Shown: in pieces, positions 15,942-24,253 of the stretch
Layout of the letters: every line of letters starts with the position of its first letter
Position numbering within the stretch: position 1 is the first letter of the stretch
Source of the DNA: CAWKAV01 sp963847735
GTDB taxonomy: Bacteria > Desulfobacterota > Desulfuromonadia > Desulfuromonadales > BM103
NCBI GenBank assembly: GCA_963847735.1
Contig: CAWKAV010000016.1
Location: 310,001 to 374,000, forward strand
Direction of reading: 5' to 3'
Length of the DNA: 64,000 nt
The notes under the pieces: generated by a model
What the model was told of the DNA's origin: nothing
The model's input: the letters and a program-made list of their open reading frames with translations, nothing else
Databases searched by the model: none
Translations under genes and position numbers: made by a program

Positions 15942-16895
15942 TCAGGGGGTATGGAGTGTGAAGAAAATTGTTCCGCCAACGTCCTCGATGCCTTCCGCCC
16001 AGATCTGGCCGCCATGCCTGAGAATGGTGCGTCTTGCGTTTGCCAGCCGGACGGTCTCTTTGGGCAGCTTTGAATTCTGTGTATAGCTTCGAAACGGATC
16101 GAACAGGTGCTTTGCCTGCGCATCGCTGAAACCTGTGCCATTGTTGCGGACGAAAAAGACTTTCTGACTGTTTCGATGGAACATGCCGAACTCTATGAGT
16201 CCCTTGCTGGTAGAAGGGATAAAGTCCATGGCGCTCCTGAACAAGGTGCCAATGACAAAACGGAGCAGTTTCTGGTCACACCAACCATTAATCCATGGCT
16301 GAACCTTGAATTCAAGCTGTCTGTCGGGGTGCTTGCTTTTTAACTCTTCGGCCAGATCGAGAGCAAGCATGTCGAGCTTTACATGCTTGCGTTGCGGTTC
16401 GCCGAGAGTTTGTTCTGCAAGTGCCAGGCTGATGTCGAGTTGATCATTCAACTTGTTGCTGGCGTTGCAGACACTGTCAACGAAGAATCGGGTTTTTTCA
16501 TCAGCGTTATGGACGCAATGGTCTCTAAGCAGCTCAACAGAGGTTGCCAGTTCCGACGAAGTGTTACGCCATTGCCTCAACAGCTGATCTTGAAATTCCT
16601 CGATATCCTGTCTGATCAGGTTCAGATCCTTGTTGCTCTGCTGAAGAGACCCTTCTTTCTGTGCGGTGTTGGCTAAAAAGTGCATACCGAGGTAGATAGC
16701 GGCCAGGATGAAAATGCTGAATAGAACACGTATGGCTAATTCATGGTACGAGGGTGAGAATAACTGCTGCTGCAAGCTGCCTTCCCCGAACAGGATAGCC
16801 GTGAGGACAGCGTCCGCTACGATAGCAAAGGGAACCAGCAGCAATCCCCAGAGGAATAGCTGAAAAGAGGATTTTTGTGAAAGGTTCTTGGGCAC
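15942..16895 (-). CDS. Membrane histidine-kinase-like protein with eroded catalytic boxes
   Basis: This 317-residue protein has a GTG start behind GGAGGG. Two N-terminal helices (about residues 11-32 and 51-74) are followed by a coiled-coil dimerisation region and an HATPase_c-like domain closest to phytochrome-type kinases. The H box is absent: RNTSSELATSVELL stands where SHELRTPL is expected. The N box lacks its Asn (LFRSAMDFI), the G1 box reads FVRNNGTGF instead of DNGxGF, and the glycine lid is KETVRLANARRTI instead of GTGIGLA. RHGGQIWAEG follows. The frame is clean over its whole length, so this is not a frameshift artefact. It is likely a pseudokinase, scaffold or sensor; no partner regulator is adjacent. 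Confidence 0.78.
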   Translation of the reverse strand: MPKNLSQKSSFQLFLWGLLLVPFAIVADAVLTAILFGEGSLQQQLFSPSYHELAIRVLFSIFILAAIYLGMHFLANTAQKEGSLQQSNKDLNLIRQDIEEFQDQLLRQWRNTSSELATSVELLRDHCVHNADEKTRFFVDSVCNASNKLNDQLDISLALAEQTLGEPQRKHVKLDMLALDLAEELKSKHPDRQLEFKVQPWINGWCDQKLLRFVIGTLFRSAMDFIPSTSKGLIEFGMFHRNSQKVFFVRNNGTGFSDAQAKHLFDPFRSYTQNSKLPKETVRLANARRTILRHGGQIWAEGIEDVGGTIFFTLHTP

Positions 16896-17076
16896 GGTGA
16901 CTCTGACTCCCTCCGAAATTTAAACAGATTAATCATAATGCACTAATACTGCAAGAGGGAATTGCTGGTGCTGAGCACAGAGATTTGGCGAGTCAGATAA
17001 AAATGCGGGCACATAAGTTCAATGTGTCCGCATTTTTGAATAGCATTTGTCAGTGACTCATGGAGTCAGAAGTTCA

Positions 17077-17952
17077 TCAGATGATTTTGTTGAGTGGGTA
17101 CTCAACGATCCCCTGCGCACCGTGGCTCATCAGTTCAGGGACTATCTTGCGCACCTCTGATTCCGGCATGATGGTTTCAATTGAAACCCAGTCCGACTTG
17201 TAAAGATGTGCAATGGTCGGGCGGTTGAGGCTTGGCAGAAGTTGGATGATTTCTTCAATTCGGTCTCCTGGGGCATTCATCTTCAGCCCGACCATCCCTT
17301 CGGCACGCAGGGCTGATTTCAGCATCGTGTAGATGCGCTCAATCTTGGCTTTCTTCCAGGGGTTTGCCCAGGCATCTTTGTTGGCGATCAGAACAGGAAC
17401 CGACTCCATCAGTTCACAGACGATGCGCAGGTTGTTGGCCTTGATCGTTGAGCCGGTTTCCGTGACTTCAACGATGGCGTCGCACAGCCCTGTGAGTATT
17501 TTGGCTTCGGTCGCTCCCCAGGAGAACTCGACTTCGACAGGGATGTTGCGCTCGGCAAAGAAGCGTCTGGTGAAACCAACCAGCTCTGTTGAGATGGTGG
17601 CGCCAGCCAGATCCTCAGGTTTTTCAACCTTGGAGTCGGGTCCAACCACCAACACCCAACGTGCCGGACGCCTTGAAACCTTGGAGTAGACCATCTCGCC
17701 GACTTCGACCACGTCGGAATCATTTTCTCTGACCCAGTCACGACCGGCAATGCCGACGTCAAGCTTGCCGCGCTCCAGAATCTTGGCCATCTCCTGGGGA
17801 CGGACCAGACTGCATTGCAATTCATCATCGTCGCTGGTGGGAAAATAGCTGCGTGAAGAGGTCTTGATCTTCCAGCCAGCTTTTGCAAAGAGTTCTATGG
17901 TTGCTTCTTCCAGGCTCCCCTTCGGAATCCCGAGTTTCAGTTCGTTAGCCAT
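17077..17952 (-). CDS. hisG: ATP phosphoribosyltransferase, long form
   Basis: HisG catalyses the first step of histidine synthesis, joining ATP and PRPP. At 291 residues it is the long, homohexameric form with a C-terminal ACT-like histidine-feedback domain. It starts MANELKLGIPKGSLEEAT. LDVGIAGRDWVREN and the PRPP-binding region AIVEVTETGSTIKANNLRIV are diagnostic, and LPSLNRPTIAHLY with the KIVPELMSHGAQGIVEYPLNKII tail belongs to the regulatory domain. It follows hisI on the same strand after 90 bases, so the two are probably one operon. Confidence 0.95.
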   Translation of the reverse strand: MANELKLGIPKGSLEEATIELFAKAGWKIKTSSRSYFPTSDDDELQCSLVRPQEMAKILERGKLDVGIAGRDWVRENDSDVVEVGEMVYSKVSRRPARWVLVVGPDSKVEKPEDLAGATISTELVGFTRRFFAERNIPVEVEFSWGATEAKILTGLCDAIVEVTETGSTIKANNLRIVCELMESVPVLIANKDAWANPWKKAKIERIYTMLKSALRAEGMVGLKMNAPGDRIEEIIQLLPSLNRPTIAHLYKSDWVSIETIMPESEVRKIVPELMSHGAQGIVEYPLNKII

Positions 17953-18041
17953 TGTTATACCTCAAGACAGCTGCCAGCTATAAGCTGCAGGCTGAAAGTT
18001 GTGAGCTCAATGTACTTTTTCTAGGAGCTTAAAGCTGCGAA

Positions 18042-18422
18042 TTATTTTTTCTTGTAAACTTCGTCCGGATCGAAGAGCGGTTTGGAGTGTTCCACCCACT
18101 GATCGCCTTCCCATCGCACGTAAAAACAGCTGCGGTTGCCGGTGTGGCATGCCGCAGGGCCGTTCTGTTTAACCTTTATCACAACGGTGTCGGCATCACA
18201 GTCGGTCAGGATTTCGACGACGTCCTGAGTGTTGCCGGACTCTTCGCCTTTCATCCAGTATTTGTTGCGGGTACGGCTGTAAAACCAGGTCTTGCCATCG
18301 CGCATCGTGTTAGCGAGGGTTTTCTCGTCCATGAAGGCGACCATAAGCACTTCACCATTTTCATGGTCCTGAATGATGGCAGGAATTAACCCGCCCATCT
18401 TTTCAAAATTAATCTGCGTCAC
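18042..18422 (-). CDS. hisI: Phosphoribosyl-AMP cyclohydrolase
   Basis: This is the third step of histidine synthesis, a zinc-dependent ring opening of PR-AMP. It is 126 residues long and monofunctional, with no HisE domain. Segments seen are EVLMVAFMDEKTLANTM, TWFYSRTRNKYWMKGEESGNTQ, DCDADTVVIKVKQNGPACH-like residues (NGPAACHTGNRSCFY) and the C-terminal SKPLFDPDEVYKKK. The CDAD and CHTG cysteines are the Zn ligands. It is upstream of hisG; the other his genes are not in the window. Confidence 0.95.
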   Translation of the reverse strand: MTQINFEKMGGLIPAIIQDHENGEVLMVAFMDEKTLANTMRDGKTWFYSRTRNKYWMKGEESGNTQDVVEILTDCDADTVVIKVKQNGPAACHTGNRSCFYVRWEGDQWVEHSKPLFDPDEVYKKK

Positions 18423-18555
18423 AATTGTCTTCCTCTCAAGTGAATTTCGAAAGACCTTTATTACCTTCTCGCAGAGACACTGTCAACTGTTAGGGAAATT
18501 TCTGCGCTCACAGAGGGAATGTATTTACGGCCAGAAATGGGCTGCACCAGTATTG

Positions 18556-19206
18556 CTATCCGAGCAAGGCGTCCAGTTTTTTTAAGGTTTCCTCCGGTTC
18601 CGGACGGGTGGTGTAGTCGACGCTGACTGCTGCGTCAAAGATTAATCCATTCTGGTCGATGATATAGCGGGCTGGCATCGGTAACGTCCAGGATGAATTG
18701 CCGTTATGTCGCTCGAGATCAATGCCGAGAGAGAAGTAGACTTCACGCAACTCTTTCGGCAGTGAGAAAACCAGACGGAATTTAATCGCAAGAGCATTGT
18801 CCATGTCAGACAGGATTGGTATGGAAAGGTTGAGTTTTTTTGCCAACTGGCGGGAAAACTCAGGACGTGATGGGGCGACGGCCAACAGGATGGCGCCGCG
18901 GTCAAGAATTGCCTGGTGGTTTGCTTGCAGAACTTCCAGTTCCGCGTTGCAATAAGGTCACCAGGAGCCCCGATAGAAGTTCAGTATCAGCGGTCCTTTT
19001 GCCAGGAGCTCCACCGAACTGTAGTTGTTGCCCAAAGAGTCGGGCAACTCGAATGCGGGGGCAGGTTCGCCGGGGTGGAGAGCCATCCTGACAATGCCGG
19101 AGCTTTCAAGTTGCGTAGTTGCCTGGGCCATGATCGCTGCGACTTCAGGGGGAAGCTTTGCTCTGGACGCCGATTTGAGTTGTTGCAGGGTTTCATTCAA
19201 TGACAT
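18556..19206 (-). CDS. Selenocysteine-containing peroxiredoxin-like (AhpC/TSA) protein, UGA at 18958-18960
   Basis: This is a thioredoxin-fold peroxiredoxin-like protein of 216 residues when the in-frame UGA is read as selenocysteine. It starts MSLNETLQQLKSASRAKLP. PAFELPDSLGNNYSS and LILNFYRGSW lead to the UGA, which is followed without frame change by PYCNAELEVLQANHQAIL and AVAPSRPEFSRQLAKKLNLSIPILSD. In cysteine homologues this position is the first Cys of WCPYC, so the motif here is W-Sec-P-Y-C. The C-terminal part (LPMPARYIIDQNGLIFDAAVSVDY) is complete. A SECIS-like hairpin follows the UGA. The role is probably thiol peroxidase-like reduction of peroxides. It should depend on SelA-SelD, which must lie elsewhere. 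Confidence 0.85.
18925..18957 (-). promoter_or_regulatory. SECIS-like stem-loop immediately after the UGA codon
   Basis: Starting 5 nt after the UGA, TTGCA pairs with TGCAA and, above an ACGCG bulge, GAAC pairs with GTTC, closing a TGGAA loop. The loop begins 19 nt after the UGA and has G at its second position. This fits the known bacterial SECIS pattern (apical loop about 16-37 nt downstream, with a G among the first two loop bases), which is bound by SelB. Confidence 0.65.
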
Positions 19207-19309
19207 GTGAGATCCTTTCACCAATTTTCGTTTAAGCGTACCACTACCCCGCAATATTTCTACCTCTGAAGACGTTTGATAAGCCAGGGAGAGAGGATCA
19301 CTGTCGTGG

Positions 19310-20422
19310 TTAATCAGCTATGATGAATTGTCCATTGGTGATTCGTGCGAGATTGAGAACCGGGTGCCTCAAGTCGCCATAACGATCAAAAGATAAATCA
19401 GACTGAAGGCCATTATAAACCGCCATCTTCAGTAATTCCTGGCGGATGGCCTGAGGTTCGGTGGTTATTTCCATAATGGCCAGAACCATGCGGGTTGCGT
19501 CGTAGGCGTGCAGGGCCGGGAAGTTCGGGTCCGAGTGGAAGCGCTTCTGATAGGCTTTGACGAAGGATTGCATTTCTGGTGAGGGGGCTTGCAGATCGGC
19601 GCTCTGGATGATATTCAGGCCTTCCACGCTTTTCCCTCCGAACTGAATCAAGTCATCGGAATAAGACCAACCGGTTGCATACCGCGGCAGGTTGACACCG
19701 ATTTTAATCAGTTGCTGGCAGATCATGGCCGTATCGACGGCATTGGACAGAATCAGAATACCCTGTGGATTTGCCTCCATGGCTTGCTTGACCAAATCGA
19801 GGAAGAGGGTGTCTGAACGAAGATCGAATGGAAGTTTGGCGACCATTGCTCCGCCTCCCTGCTCCAGAGCTTCCTGGAAGTGACGAACCCAGTCTTCTGT
19901 GTAGGCGCTGTTGCTAAGGTCATAAATAGCGGCAATCCTGTTGGCGCCATTTTCGGATGATATCTTTCCGGCGAGCAATCTTGCGGCTTGGTCATTGGTG
20001 TAATACACCCTGAAGAAGTAATCATCGAGACCGTTGAGTTGATTGGTGCTGACAGTTGGACTGACCATCGGAATCTTGGCCCGGTTTATTTCCGGAACAA
20101 TTGTGACTGCCGTCTGGCTGGTCATCGGTCCAATGATGGCGGAGACTTTTCTGGCGATCAGGCTGTGGACAGCTTGAAGAGCTAACTTCTCGTGCGTGCG
20201 TGTGTCCTGAATCAGCCCTTCGACTTTTCGATTATTAACGCCGCCACGGGCGTTGATTTCCTCTATGGCAAGCAGAAAACCGTTTCGACCGCTGGCGCTG
20301 AGACCTGCCGCACGAGTGGTCAAATCCCCCAAAAAGCCAATGCGAATCGGCGCCGGCTCTTTGCAGGCGGCTGGTATCATTAAGCCGATAGTCAGGGTCA
20401 GGGTGACGATCAGTGTGCGCAT
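19310..20422 (-). CDS. ABC-type branched-chain amino acid/urea-like substrate-binding lipoprotein (orphan)
   Basis: This is a periplasmic binding protein of the LivJ/LivK (Peripla_BP_6) group, about 370 residues. It starts MRTLIVTLTLTIGLMIPAACK with a lipobox Cys. IRIGFLGDLTTRAAGLSASGRNGFLLAIEEINARGG is the classic first strand-helix, and IIGPMTSQTAVTIVPEINRAKIPMVSPTVST and FFRVYYTNDQAARLL are the ligand-proximal segments. No permease or ATPase gene is adjacent, so it either serves a transporter encoded elsewhere or acts as a sensor domain. The ligand is probably a small amino acid or amide, but this cannot be fixed from sequence. Confidence 0.85.
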   Translation of the reverse strand: MRTLIVTLTLTIGLMIPAACKEPAPIRIGFLGDLTTRAAGLSASGRNGFLLAIEEINARGGVNNRKVEGLIQDTRTHEKLALQAVHSLIARKVSAIIGPMTSQTAVTIVPEINRAKIPMVSPTVSTNQLNGLDDYFFRVYYTNDQAARLLAGKISSENGANRIAAIYDLSNSAYTEDWVRHFQEALEQGGGAMVAKLPFDLRSDTLFLDLVKQAMEANPQGILILSNAVDTAMICQQLIKIGVNLPRYATGWSYSDDLIQFGGKSVEGLNIIQSADLQAPSPEMQSFVKAYQKRFHSDPNFPALHAYDATRMVLAIMEITTEPQAIRQELLKMAVYNGLQSDLSFDRYGDLRHPVLNLARITNGQFIIAD

Positions 20423-20585
20423 GATGAACCTCAAAATATTCTAACAATGAGGATACCATTGGCACGGGGCCATCGCAAGAATTGACAAAAATTTTAAAGT
20501 GGCAGGAGTGCTGAGCTCTTGAGGCTACTGCTGATTGCTATGTCATAGAGTCGAGGATACCTGCCGCGTGGAGGTGGCCTCTTGA

Positions 20586-21149
20586 TCAATCCATCATGGT
20601 GTAGAGCAAGACAAGTGGAAAAAGAGTCAGGCTGACACCGACCATGGCGTTCAGAGACATGCACAAGGTCATGAGCATCTTGTTTTTAAGAATTTCGTCG
20701 CCGGTTTGCAGATCGACACTTCCGACTGGAATCGGAAAACCACAGTAAAGAATTGATCTGCTTCCCTGGTAGAGGTGGGTGGTCAGTTTGAATCCGACAA
20801 TAAACCCGAAAAGAATGCAACCCACTGCAAGAAAGAGAATTAGTTCCCTGAATGCATGTTCACTCTGTATCAGCCGGTAGAGAACGCTGCCATTGAAGTA
20901 TGTCACAATCAGGGTGTTGAAAAGCGTCAGCCAGCGAGCTGTCGTCCACAGCCTGTATGGCCGTGGCCAGTGGGAACTCCGCCTGCGGTGCAGTTTGTGT
21001 TCAATCTCTGCCAGGGTCAGACCATGCTCCTGCAGAACCCGGAAAATCGATTCCCTGTCGACGTCCTCGTTGTCAGCCAGTAAATCAAGCAGATATCCCG
21101 GAGGCAGATCTCGTAGATGCTCAAGGTATTTTGGATCAGCAAAATTCAT
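20586..21149 (-). CDS. Membrane protein of unknown function
   Basis: I do not recognise this 187-residue protein. A soluble acidic N-terminus (NFADPKYLEHLRDLPPGYLLDLLADNEDVDRESIFRVLQEHG, a possible helical binding segment) and a basic stretch HKLHRRRSSHWPRPYR precede three predicted helices: about residues 70-90, 98-120 and 160-184. It lies on the same strand as, and upstream of, the orphan ABC binding protein, with a 160-base gap. A shared transcript is possible but not shown. Confidence 0.6.
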   Translation of the reverse strand: MNFADPKYLEHLRDLPPGYLLDLLADNEDVDRESIFRVLQEHGLTLAEIEHKLHRRRSSHWPRPYRLWTTARWLTLFNTLIVTYFNGSVLYRLIQSEHAFRELILFLAVGCILFGFIVGFKLTTHLYQGSRSILYCGFPIPVGSVDLQTGDEILKNKMLMTLCMSLNAMVGVSLTLFPLVLLYTMMD

Positions 21150-21358
21150 TTCCGCCCGTTCAACCCGGCAGGGTTGGTTGTTCAGCAGACTCTGGGAGCC
21201 ATGGCACAGTGACGACCCGGAGTAAAGTCAGACAGATGATCGATAAGCCCGGCACAAGTTTCTTGCTGAGCTCTTGTTGAGCAGGGTCGTACGGGGAATA
21301 GTCCCCGGACTGGCTTCGGCCAGGCGTGGATGAAGTTCAAACATGTCTTCCTCGATCA

Positions 21359-22066
21359 TTATTCGGTTGATGTTGTGTCCCGATCGTCACCGGTGAGATT
21401 CAGCAGAAGCTGGTTGTCGAGTTTGTTGGCGGTCAGGATGGCACGAACCTGTTGTGTTGTCGCGAGGCTGCGGCTGCTGATTTGGCATTTTTCCTCGAGC
21501 CAGACCATCACGGCAAAGTTGCCTGATAGTGACCAGCCCTTTTCTCTCTGCATCGATTCGAGTAAAACGTTCTCCAACTGCCGTCCGTAACTCTGAGTCG
21601 CGGCAACATAGTGTGTCGGCCAGGCGACGACCTGACGGTCGAGGCTGCTTTCATAAGCCTGTTTGTCCCAGCGGTCCAGTTTTGAAAAATCGACTGTACA
21701 CCAGGCTGCCGGTCGTGTCGATAGCAAGGCCCGACAAGAGAGCGGCCGGTTGGAGTAAATTGAACATGACCCCTGTGCGTCGAGGAAGGGGCAAGGGCCA
21801 AGCGACTGGCGATGTCTTTTGAGATAGCTCTTCAGATTGGTCAATACAGGCAGTGCAGCGACTAAGCGCTCGAAGTAGGCAGACAGTTTTGTCGATTGTG
21901 GTTCAGTCAGGACTTCTGCGACGGCAACGGCTTCCGGATAAGTTGCGTGCACGGCAAGATGACAGCACCCCGGGCACTTTGCACGGCAATAGATTTCCCT
22001 GCCTGACGCACGGTAATCTGCCAGCCATTCACTGGCAGCTTTCTCAAACTGATTATGAATATCCAT
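21359..22066 (-). CDS. YkgJ-family cysteine cluster protein
   Basis: This 235-residue cytoplasmic protein has the YkgJ (UPF0153) zinc/iron-chelating signature. A first cluster CRAKCPGCCHLAV (CxxxCxxCC) lies near residues 27-35, and a second CPFLDAQGSCSIYSNRPLSCR lies near residues 92-112. Members are thought to bind a metal or Fe-S cluster; the function is unproven. The start is set at MDIHNQFEKAA, giving the usual spacing to the first cluster. It is a single gene divergent from the cold-shock gene. Confidence 0.85.
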   Translation of the reverse strand: MDIHNQFEKAASEWLADYRASGREIYCRAKCPGCCHLAVHATYPEAVAVAEVLTEPQSTKLSAYFERLVAALPVLTNLKSYLKRHRQSLGPCPFLDAQGSCSIYSNRPLSCRALLSTRPAAWCTVDFSKLDRWDKQAYESSLDRQVVAWPTHYVAATQSYGRQLENVLLESMQREKGWSLSGNFAVMVWLEEKCQISSRSLATTQQVRAILTANKLDNQLLLNLTGDDRDTTSTE

Positions 22067-22408
22067 GGTGCAATCTCTCCGCTGTTTTTGTCGATGGCAA
22101 TATAATCTTTTCCCGGCATCGTGTTCAAAGAGAAATAACAATGCTCTCATTTGTTGGTATCACTTTAACAAGGTTTTCTCATGGGGGGTGTGTTTAACGC
22201 TTGCATTTGATCTTGCAATTGGTTTAATAAGAAAATGTCCCAGAAGTTTGTGTCTGATAAAAAGGCTGGCAGAGCATGATAGACTTGTTAACATGACGTC
22301 GCACCGCGCAGGCAAGAGGGCTTGTGCGGTATTCTTGTTTTCAGGCCAATTTTTTCGGCACAACCAATCAGAGCTCAAAGGAATGAGCAGAAAGAAGGAG
22401 AAGTAGAA
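22067..22408 (+). other. Long leader region of the cold-shock gene
   Basis: No protein gene is supported in these 340 bases on either strand. The stretch contains the promoter at 22201-22230 and an apparent 5' untranslated region of about 170 nt before the cold-shock ATG. A long leader is characteristic of cspA-type genes, whose mRNA folds differently at low temperature. Confidence 0.55.
22201..22230 (+). promoter_or_regulatory. Candidate promoter of the cold-shock gene
   Basis: A -35 TTGCAT (22201-22206), an 18-bp spacer and a -10 TAATAA (22225-22230) point rightward. The start near 22237 leaves a leader of about 170 nt. Confidence 0.5.
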
Positions 22409-22609
22409 ATGGCTGAAGGAACAGTGAAATGGTTTAATGATGCTAAGGGGTTCGGGTTTATCTCTCAAGATGACGGGCCGGATGTTTTTGTACACTTTTC
22501 TACCATTCAGGGTGATGGCTTCAAATCTCTGGCAGAGGGCGAGCGCGTCACTTTTGACGTTGAGAACGGCCCTAAGGGTCTCCAGGCTTCCAACGTCAGA
22601 AAATCCTGA
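22409..22609 (+). CDS. cspA: Cold-shock protein (CspA family)
   Basis: This is a 66-residue single-stranded RNA/DNA-binding beta barrel that acts as an RNA chaperone. RNP1 is KGFGFIS and RNP2 is VFVHFS. The start MAEGTVKWFNDAKG is fixed by GAAGGAG upstream and by family length. It ends GLQASNVRKS. A strong terminator follows directly, so it is monocistronic. The long leader suggests temperature- or growth-dependent translation. The exact paralogue (cspA, cspC or other) cannot be assigned. Confidence 0.95.
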   Translation: MAEGTVKWFNDAKGFGFISQDDGPDVFVHFSTIQGDGFKSLAEGERVTFDVENGPKGLQASNVRKS

Positions 22610-22632
22610 GGTTACTAACCAATTTATAGAAA

Positions 22633-22667
22633 CGGGCCCCGCGGTTTTCTGCGGGGCCCGTTTTTTT
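22633..22667 (+). terminator. Rho-independent terminator of the cold-shock gene
   Basis: CGGGCCCCGC and GCGGGGCCCG form a perfect 10-bp stem with an 8-nt loop and a seven-T tail, 24 bases after the stop. Confidence 0.9.
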
Positions 22668-22849
22668 GGTGCGACGTGACTTGTACCGTTCGATTCTAGA
22701 GGTGACGGCTCGCTGCCTTGGAAGTGAGAGTCCTTTCCCCTGCCTGATGACCTTATCCGCAGGGGGGCGGCCTGATTATACTCTACAGAAGCCACCATTG
22801 ACAGACCGTCAATCATGCAGCAAGATGACGACTCTTTTCAGGAGATGCC

Positions 22850-24253
22850 ATGACCGCTGATCACCGCCGCCCCAAGCAGAAATCTGCCCCGAAACCTCGC
22901 GCCGAAGAACTGACCTTGACTATCGATCGAGTCGATGAGGATGGCCAGGGTATTGCGACTTATGACGGCAAGCAGGTCCTGGTCTTCGACGCCCTCCCGG
23001 GCGAGAAAGTCATTGCCCGCGTCGCTCACACCGGTCGTTATCGTATTCTCGCCAGTACCCTGCGTGTACTGCAATCGTCCAGCGAGCGTGTTTCAAAGAC
23101 CTCCTGTCCGCATTACCGTGCTTGCCAGGGCTGTGCCCTTTTGAGCTGGAAGTATCCTGCCCAATTGGCTTGCAAAGCCAGGCGGGTGGCTGACGCGCTG
23201 GCTGTCTACCCGGGGCTGTTTGAGGTGGATTTGGGCGAAGTATGGGCTGCTGCGGAGACAATTGGCTACCGGGCGAGTGCCAAACTGGTTGTCGCCCGCA
23301 AGCACGGCAAGGCCCAGATTGGCATGTACCGGCGCGGTAGCCACGATGTGGTCGATATCGCCGGTTGTCCTCTGCATCACCCGCTGATCAACCGGGTCGC
23401 TGCTGTGGTTCGCGAAGAACTCGACCGGCGCAAGATCTCGGCCTACGATGTCAATCATCGTCGCGGTCTGCTTCGCTACTTGCTGGTTCGGGTCAGCCCG
23501 ATTTACGACAAGGCGATGGTGACTTTTGTCACCAGTGAACGCAATTTTACCGAGGTGACGCACCTGGCCAAGTGGTTGCAGCGCAAGGTGCCGGAAGTTA
23601 TCTCTGTTCATCAGAACGTCAACTCAAGTACCGGCAACGTCATCATAGGTCGAGACACCTTTAAAGTTCTCGGCACCCCTGACCTGATCGACCAGATTGG
23701 CGATGTGCGTTTGCGTCTCGGCCCAACCTCATTCTTGCAGGTGCATCACGCCCAGGCTGCGCGTATTTATCGCCTGGTCCGCGACTGGTGTGATCTGGGA
23801 CCTGGCGAGTCAGCGCTCGATCTTTATTGCGGCGTCGGTGGCATCAGCCTTCACCTGGCCAGCAAGGCTCACCAGGTTCTAGGCATAGAAACCGTCGCCG
23901 AAGCAGTGCGCCATGCCCAGGCTAATGCCAAAATGAACGGCTTCAATAACTGCAAGTTCGTTGCCGGAGAGGTCGAAAGCATCCTGGTGGATGATTTTCC
24001 CTTGATGGGGAAACTGGGTGCCGTGGTTGTCAACCCACCGCGATCAGGCTGCACTCAGCAAGTGCTCACGGCGATTGCAGAGATGCGACCTCGTTCGCTG
24101 GTCTATGTCTCGTGCCATCCTGACAGCCTGGCCCGCGACCTGGCATTTCTGGTTGAGCAGGGGTTCGTTGTCGAACAGGTCCAACCGGTAGATATGTTTC
24201 CGCAGACACCGCATGTAGAGAATGTCGCCCGATTGAGGTTGGTGGGCGTCTGA
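22850..24253 (+). CDS. rlmD: 23S rRNA (uracil-5-)-methyltransferase, RlmD/TrmA family
   Basis: This 467-residue SAM-dependent m5U methyltransferase has a TRAM RNA-binding domain at the N-terminus (about residues 20-75, LTLTIDRVDEDGQGIATYDGKQVLVFDALPGE). It is followed by an Fe-S ligand group in CPHYRACQGCALLSWKYPAQL and a Rossmann domain with LDLYCGVGGISLHLA. The catalytic nucleophile region is LVYVSCHPDSLARDL, and VVNPPRSGC is the conserved NPPR motif. The exact target uridine (U1939 or U747) is not certain, so the rlmD symbol is by closest class. It is transcribed alone and ends in a terminator. Confidence 0.88.
   Translation: MTADHRRPKQKSAPKPRAEELTLTIDRVDEDGQGIATYDGKQVLVFDALPGEKVIARVAHTGRYRILASTLRVLQSSSERVSKTSCPHYRACQGCALLSWKYPAQLACKARRVADALAVYPGLFEVDLGEVWAAAETIGYRASAKLVVARKHGKAQIGMYRRGSHDVVDIAGCPLHHPLINRVAAVVREELDRRKISAYDVNHRRGLLRYLLVRVSPIYDKAMVTFVTSERNFTEVTHLAKWLQRKVPEVISVHQNVNSSTGNVIIGRDTFKVLGTPDLIDQIGDVRLRLGPTSFLQVHHAQAARIYRLVRDWCDLGPGESALDLYCGVGGISLHLASKAHQVLGIETVAEAVRHAQANAKMNGFNNCKFVAGEVESILVDDFPLMGKLGAVVVNPPRSGCTQQVLTAIAEMRPRSLVYVSCHPDSLARDLAFLVEQGFVVEQVQPVDMFPQTPHVENVARLRLVGV

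Noticed and set aside
17960..18040. AGCTG-rich short palindromes between hisG and hisI as a regulatory RNA
   Set aside because: The stretch is short, imperfect and lacks a recognisable fold; it is reported only as spacer.
22160..22816. Minus-strand frame of 218 residues over the cold-shock gene
   Set aside because: It covers the cspA gene, its leader and terminator on the other strand and shows no motif.
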